Source: Clostridiales bacterium (GTDB lineage Bacteria > Bacillota_A > Clostridia > Oscillospirales > Oscillospiraceae). Taken from it: 6,317 bases of DNA. How positions within the stretch are numbered: the stretch's first letter is position 1; the number at the start of each line of letters is the position of its first letter. This document shows positions 4,701 through 6,317 of the stretch, in pieces. The stretch lies in NCBI GenBank assembly GCA_019417795.1, contig DXUR01000160.1, positions 1 to 6,317 of the forward strand, read 5' to 3'. The translations under genes were made by a program, and so were the position numbers. The notes below the pieces were generated by a model. That model saw only the letters and a program-made list of their open reading frames with translations, was not told where the DNA came from and made no database searches.

Positions 4701-6317
4701 GTCTGGCCGACGGCATGACGATTACTGCCAAGGAAGTCAAGACGGTGGACGGTTTCGTGCTGGATGGCACGCCGCAGAGCATCAAGATCGACCAGAGCCA
4801 GTCTCCCCAGCGCATGACTTTCTGGAATGAGCGACAGGGCGCGCTCGTCATCAACAAGCTGTCCTCTCTGGACCGCAAGACGCCGCTGGAGGGCGTTACC
4901 TTCAAGATCACTACGGCTACCGGCGAGTTTGTCCCCGACGAAAACGGAAAAATCAGCTCCAACGGTCTGTACTATACCGACGAAAACGGGCAGATCATTC
5001 TCAAGGGCGTCACCGGCACACTGGTGGTAACAGAGGAAAAATCCATCTCCGGTTACACCATCGACGAGAACACCCGCACGCAGACCGTGGTGGTCACCCC
5101 CAACGACACGCAGTCCCTCTATTTTTATAATACTCCCATCGGCGGGCTGGAGCTGGTGAAAGTGAATGCGGCGGACAAAACCCAGCGTATCCCCAACACC
5201 ACCTTCGAGATCCGCCGTGTCAGCGATGGCGGTCTGGTGGACACCGTCACCACTGGAACGGACGGCCGCGTGTATGTGCCGCTGGCAAGCGGCAGCTACT
5301 ATGCCGTGGAAACCGAGGCGGGCAAGGGCTTCCAGCTGGACAATACCCCCATCTATTTCGTCGTGGAGGATGGTAGAACCACGACCAAAACGGTGACCAA
5401 CAAAGCCATCTCCGGTATCCTGATCCACAAGGTCGATGCGGCCACCGGCGAGGGCATCTACGGCGTTTCCTTCATTCTCTATGACAGCGGCAATAATCCC
5501 ATTGCGCAGGAAACCAGCGATGACCGAGGGTATGTCCGTTTTGAAAACATGACCGCTGGCCGTTTTTATCTGCGTGAATTGGAAAATGAGGGCTATATCC
5601 CCGACACGCAGAAAAAGACCGTGCATGTAAAGTCCGGCGAAACCACAGAAATCGAGTGGAAGAATACGCCCATCACCGGTCAGATCCAGATTCGTAAGAC
5701 TTCAGAGGACTACAACTCCATGAATGGCTGGCCCGCCGGAACGCCGATCCCCAACACCGTCTTTGAAGTTTACAATGCCCGCACCAACCGTCTGGTGGAT
5801 ACCATCAAGACGGATAAGAACGGGCTCGCGGTCAGTAAGCCTCTGCCTCTGGCGCGGTACAAGATCGTAGAATCCAAGGCGGCGGAGTTTTACGGGCTGG
5901 ATAAGACGCCCATTGAGGTGGAGATCGAACACGCTGGTCAGATCGTCAAGGCAGCCATGACCAATAAGAGCCTGTACACCAATGTGTCCATCAAGAAAAC
6001 CGGCTACGTGGAGGTCATGCCGGGGCAGCTTGTCCGCTACAATTTCACCGGTATTGCCAACAATTCCACCACGGCGCTGGAATCCTTCTACTGGCGCGAT
6101 ACCCTGCCCGTCAAGGCGGTGCGCCTTGAAAAGATCTACACCGGCACGTGGAATACCCCCGGAAATTATAAGATCGTGTACAAAACCAATCTCAGCGGTG
6201 ATAACTGGCGCACGCTGGCGGATAACCTTTCCACCAGCAAAAACTATGTCTTGGATGCCTCTCCCGCGGCGCTGGGGCTTGCCGCCAATGAGTATGTGAC
6301 GGAGTTCATGGCGGCGT
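1796..6317 (+). CDS. Giant thioester-domain / multi-CnaB surface adhesin, 3' end beyond window
   Basis: The frame is open from TTG 1796 to the last base (1507 whole codons, no stop), so the protein is incomplete. Residues 1-29 form a signal peptide (basic KTIRTK, Leu-rich core, SAFA-A cleavage). Residues about 35-240 form a thioester domain: LVYCMDSG with Cys70 and AVQTYVW with Gln145 four residues before Trp149 are the residues that join as an internal thioester, which in studied homologues captures host amines covalently. A Pro/Glu/Gln-rich linker (245-257) follows. Twelve CnaB/SpaA-type beta-sandwich domains then run from about 260 to 1391, each with a strand-1 Lys, a mid-domain Glu and a final Asn or Asp. 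From about 1392 a different beta-rich domain begins (NVSIKKTGYVEVMPGQLVRY, FYWRDTLP). The likely role is an elongated, self-crosslinked wall-anchored adhesin or pilin-like stalk. No sorting signal is in view; the sortase at 1-89 is a candidate partner. Expression must pass the terminator just upstream. Confidence 0.92.
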   Translation, partial: MKTIRTKFLSLLLALVTILSLLPTSAFAASNTGSGLKITTNQAYWSTRLLANGTPYSYRPPLADGKLVYCMDSGLGYHYATPSYLNSFTWTSGTGADADAVLQSALTNSGLSEMDAATVENVKWMMTYLNDCKESNVGQLFMAVQTYVWENQSYKGEPGGDGDAGGYANADTYELYLSLIDSLLAKKAAEDAEFQRQIEEYAAQGIAATIVEDESARWAVYAISSNRKNQSFFNYYGPRKLVTGEPAPDQPEQPTGGTGKITLKKTAGGTTTGLAGARFSIYFNGQIVGSDVTDGNGEIHIENAATGLWSFVETAAPSGYCVDPTPKSVYVDVTEGDREYTVAATNYELPYMKIIKTDAQTGAPIPGTVLSIKSVTGSYSTSVTTGTDGSATLPALPAGVYVVREESVPEPYIVSNTEQTVALRPGKTSEVRFQDYQKPGLEILKKNIANREPIEGVTYRIEQIDGSYSTSATTDNHGRIFLESIPVGSYRITEKNVPSNVILSEIPQEIHLEAGCTRTVTFFNAVKPSLTILKRNSVTGDPLSNAKFHIYYGSDNTTTGEINDLGVFTTDESGKITLTDVNRGWYKLVEESAPKGFGIQGNGVTEFYLEANTSKTVTVDNVPHSALVVYKYDAKTGKGLDGCRFELRYLGGGTSGTGGTVVGTYVTGPNGAFTVTNLKRGTYICQELEGDGNHIIDREPQTVWISGEDQDVVTLRFGNAPLGSLLITKLSDDSKHEPLSGVEFLLTDSSGHYLGNDNGRFTTNAAGEILVDGLEPGMTVIAREVRAKTGYLLDDSPQHALIKSGETAHLQFLNQPAGNLIIRKVSSGPNGEPLEGVEFKITYADGSFVPDANGELPSNGIYYTNKSGEIRISGVVGTVVATESKTIPGFTIDEATRTQTVVVNPNDTQTLTFYNKPTTTLILQKYISGTKNEPLAGVQFLVTDSSGAVVGPNNGYYTTDSAGQIVIEGLADGMTITAKEVKTVDGFVLDGTPQSIKIDQSQSPQRMTFWNERQGALVINKLSSLDRKTPLEGVTFKITTATGEFVPDENGKISSNGLYYTDENGQIILKGVTGTLVVTEEKSISGYTIDENTRTQTVVVTPNDTQSLYFYNTPIGGLELVKVNAADKTQRIPNTTFEIRRVSDGGLVDTVTTGTDGRVYVPLASGSYYAVETEAGKGFQLDNTPIYFVVEDGRTTTKTVTNKAISGILIHKVDAATGEGIYGVSFILYDSGNNPIAQETSDDRGYVRFENMTAGRFYLRELENEGYIPDTQKKTVHVKSGETTEIEWKNTPITGQIQIRKTSEDYNSMNGWPAGTPIPNTVFEVYNARTNRLVDTIKTDKNGLAVSKPLPLARYKIVESKAAEFYGLDKTPIEVEIEHAGQIVKAAMTNKSLYTNVSIKKTGYVEVMPGQLVRYNFTGIANNSTTALESFYWRDTLPVKAVRLEKIYTGTWNTPGNYKIVYKTNLSGDNWRTLADNLSTSKNYVLDASPAALGLAANEYVTEFMAA
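1883..2515 (+). other. Thioester domain (TED) of the adhesin
   Basis: These are residues 30-240 of the surface protein. Cys70 in the YCMD context and Gln145 in QTYVW reproduce the Cys and Gln positions of Gram-positive thioester adhesin domains, and the domain sits directly behind the signal peptide, its usual place at the tip of the stalk. An extra cysteine, Cys132, is present and is not part of the family motif. The host ligand cannot be told from sequence. Confidence 0.82.
2573..5968 (+). repeat. Twelve tandem CnaB/SpaA-type domain repeats in the adhesin
   Basis: Residues about 260-1391 divide into twelve units of roughly 85-102 residues. Each opens with a Lys in a strand such as LVINK or ILIHK, has a P-L/I-x-G-x-x-F turn motif (some units vary) and a mid-domain YxxxE or equivalent, and ends in a strand with Asn (Asp in unit 2). 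Triads by unit: 265/313/346, 356/405/435, 446/494/524, 534/590/621, 631/687/719, 729/784/814, 824/883/915, 925/980/1011, 1021/1080/1112, 1122/1172/1202, 1212/1261/1290, 1301/1359/1390. Such Lys-Asn/Asp pairs with a catalytic Glu form isopeptide crosslinks in known CnaB domains. Units are divergent in sequence, apart from the pairs 6/8 and 7/9. Confidence 0.85.
3959..5140 (+). repeat. Duplicated two-domain block (units 6-7 and 8-9)
   Basis: Unit 7 (about residues 819-917) and unit 9 (about 1015-1114) align without gaps over 100 residues with about 63 identities by hand count, sharing PLEGV-FKIT, FVPD-NG and TRTQTVVV-PNDTQ. Units 6 (722-816) and 8 (918-1013) are alike at about half their positions, sharing EPL-GV-FL-TDSSG and the TT--AG-I turn. 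The period is close to 197 residues (3959-4546 and 4547-5140), so a two-domain segment was copied as one piece. Confidence 0.8.
5969..6317 (+). other. Start of a distinct C-terminal domain of the adhesin, cut by window end
   Basis: After the twelfth repeat, residues 1392-1507 no longer follow the Lys-Glu-Asn pattern. The segment has NVSIKKTG, VMPGQLVRYNFTGIANNS, FYWRDTLPVKAVRLEKIYTGTW and YKIVYKTN, which recalls the DUF11-like or conserved-repeat beta domains placed near the C-terminus of sortase-anchored SpaA-family proteins. The exact family is not certain. The sorting motif, hydrophobic span and basic tail, if present, must be downstream. Confidence 0.55.

Noticed and set aside
3971..5626. 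Open antisense frame of 551 codons, and a similar one of 393 codons at 2486-3667
   Set aside because: Both lie opposite the adhesin, whose frame is continuous, has a signal peptide and recognisable domains. The antisense proteins are repetitive Gly/Ala/Arg/His-rich mirrors of the repeats with no family resemblance. Codon bias on the plus strand explains the absence of stops.
2573..5968. Tandem repeats considered as a CRISPR array or DNA satellite
   Set aside because: Repetition is at the protein-domain level with period near 90-100 residues; there are no short identical DNA repeats with unique spacers.

Overview
The window looks like DNA from a low- to mid-GC Gram-positive bacterium (Bacillota), most plausibly a gut Clostridia/Oscillospiraceae-type anaerobe. 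The reasons are strong AGGAGG-type ribosome binding sites before every complete gene, a sigma-A type promoter, a sortase, and a very large sortase-substrate-like surface protein. All genes lie on the plus strand. The species assignment is inference; no rRNA or housekeeping gene is present.

Layout: (1) positions 1-89 hold the last 28 codons of a sortase, with the active-site TC motif and downstream Arg. (2) 201-983 encode a secreted CAP/SCP-domain protein with an N-terminal stalk-like domain. (3) 1061-1721 hold an overlapping two-gene module, a minimal nucleotidyltransferase (MntA type) and a HEPN RNase (HepT type). This matches the type VII toxin-antitoxin family, with its own near-consensus promoter and a terminator right behind it. 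(4) From a TTG start at 1796 a single reading frame stays open to the end of the window (at least 1507 codons). It encodes a secreted adhesin or pilin-like protein: signal peptide, thioester domain (Cys70/Gln145), proline-rich linker, twelve tandem CnaB/SpaA-type domains, then the start of a different C-terminal domain. The gene's end and any cell-wall anchor lie outside the window.

How the parts fit: sortase, secreted CAP protein and giant adhesin are all cell-surface functions, and the sortase is a reasonable candidate to anchor the adhesin, although the sorting signal is not visible. The MntA/HepT module is unrelated in function and sits between them with its own promoter and terminator, as a stabilising cassette on a mobile or accessory island would. 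Class B-like sortase plus SpaA/CnaB proteins plus a toxin-antitoxin pair is a combination often met on integrative conjugative elements of gut Bacillota. No integrase, relaxase or attachment site is visible here, so that remains inference.

The points most worth following up are: every one of the twelve CnaB-like domains keeps a regularly spaced Lys-Glu-Asn/Asp triad expected for intramolecular isopeptide bonds; a two-domain block has been duplicated; and the terminator hairpin lies immediately before the adhesin ribosome binding site, leaving no room for a promoter between them. No gene-free stretch exceeds 300 bases; the longest gap (90-200) holds only a weak promoter candidate and the ribosome binding site of the CAP gene.
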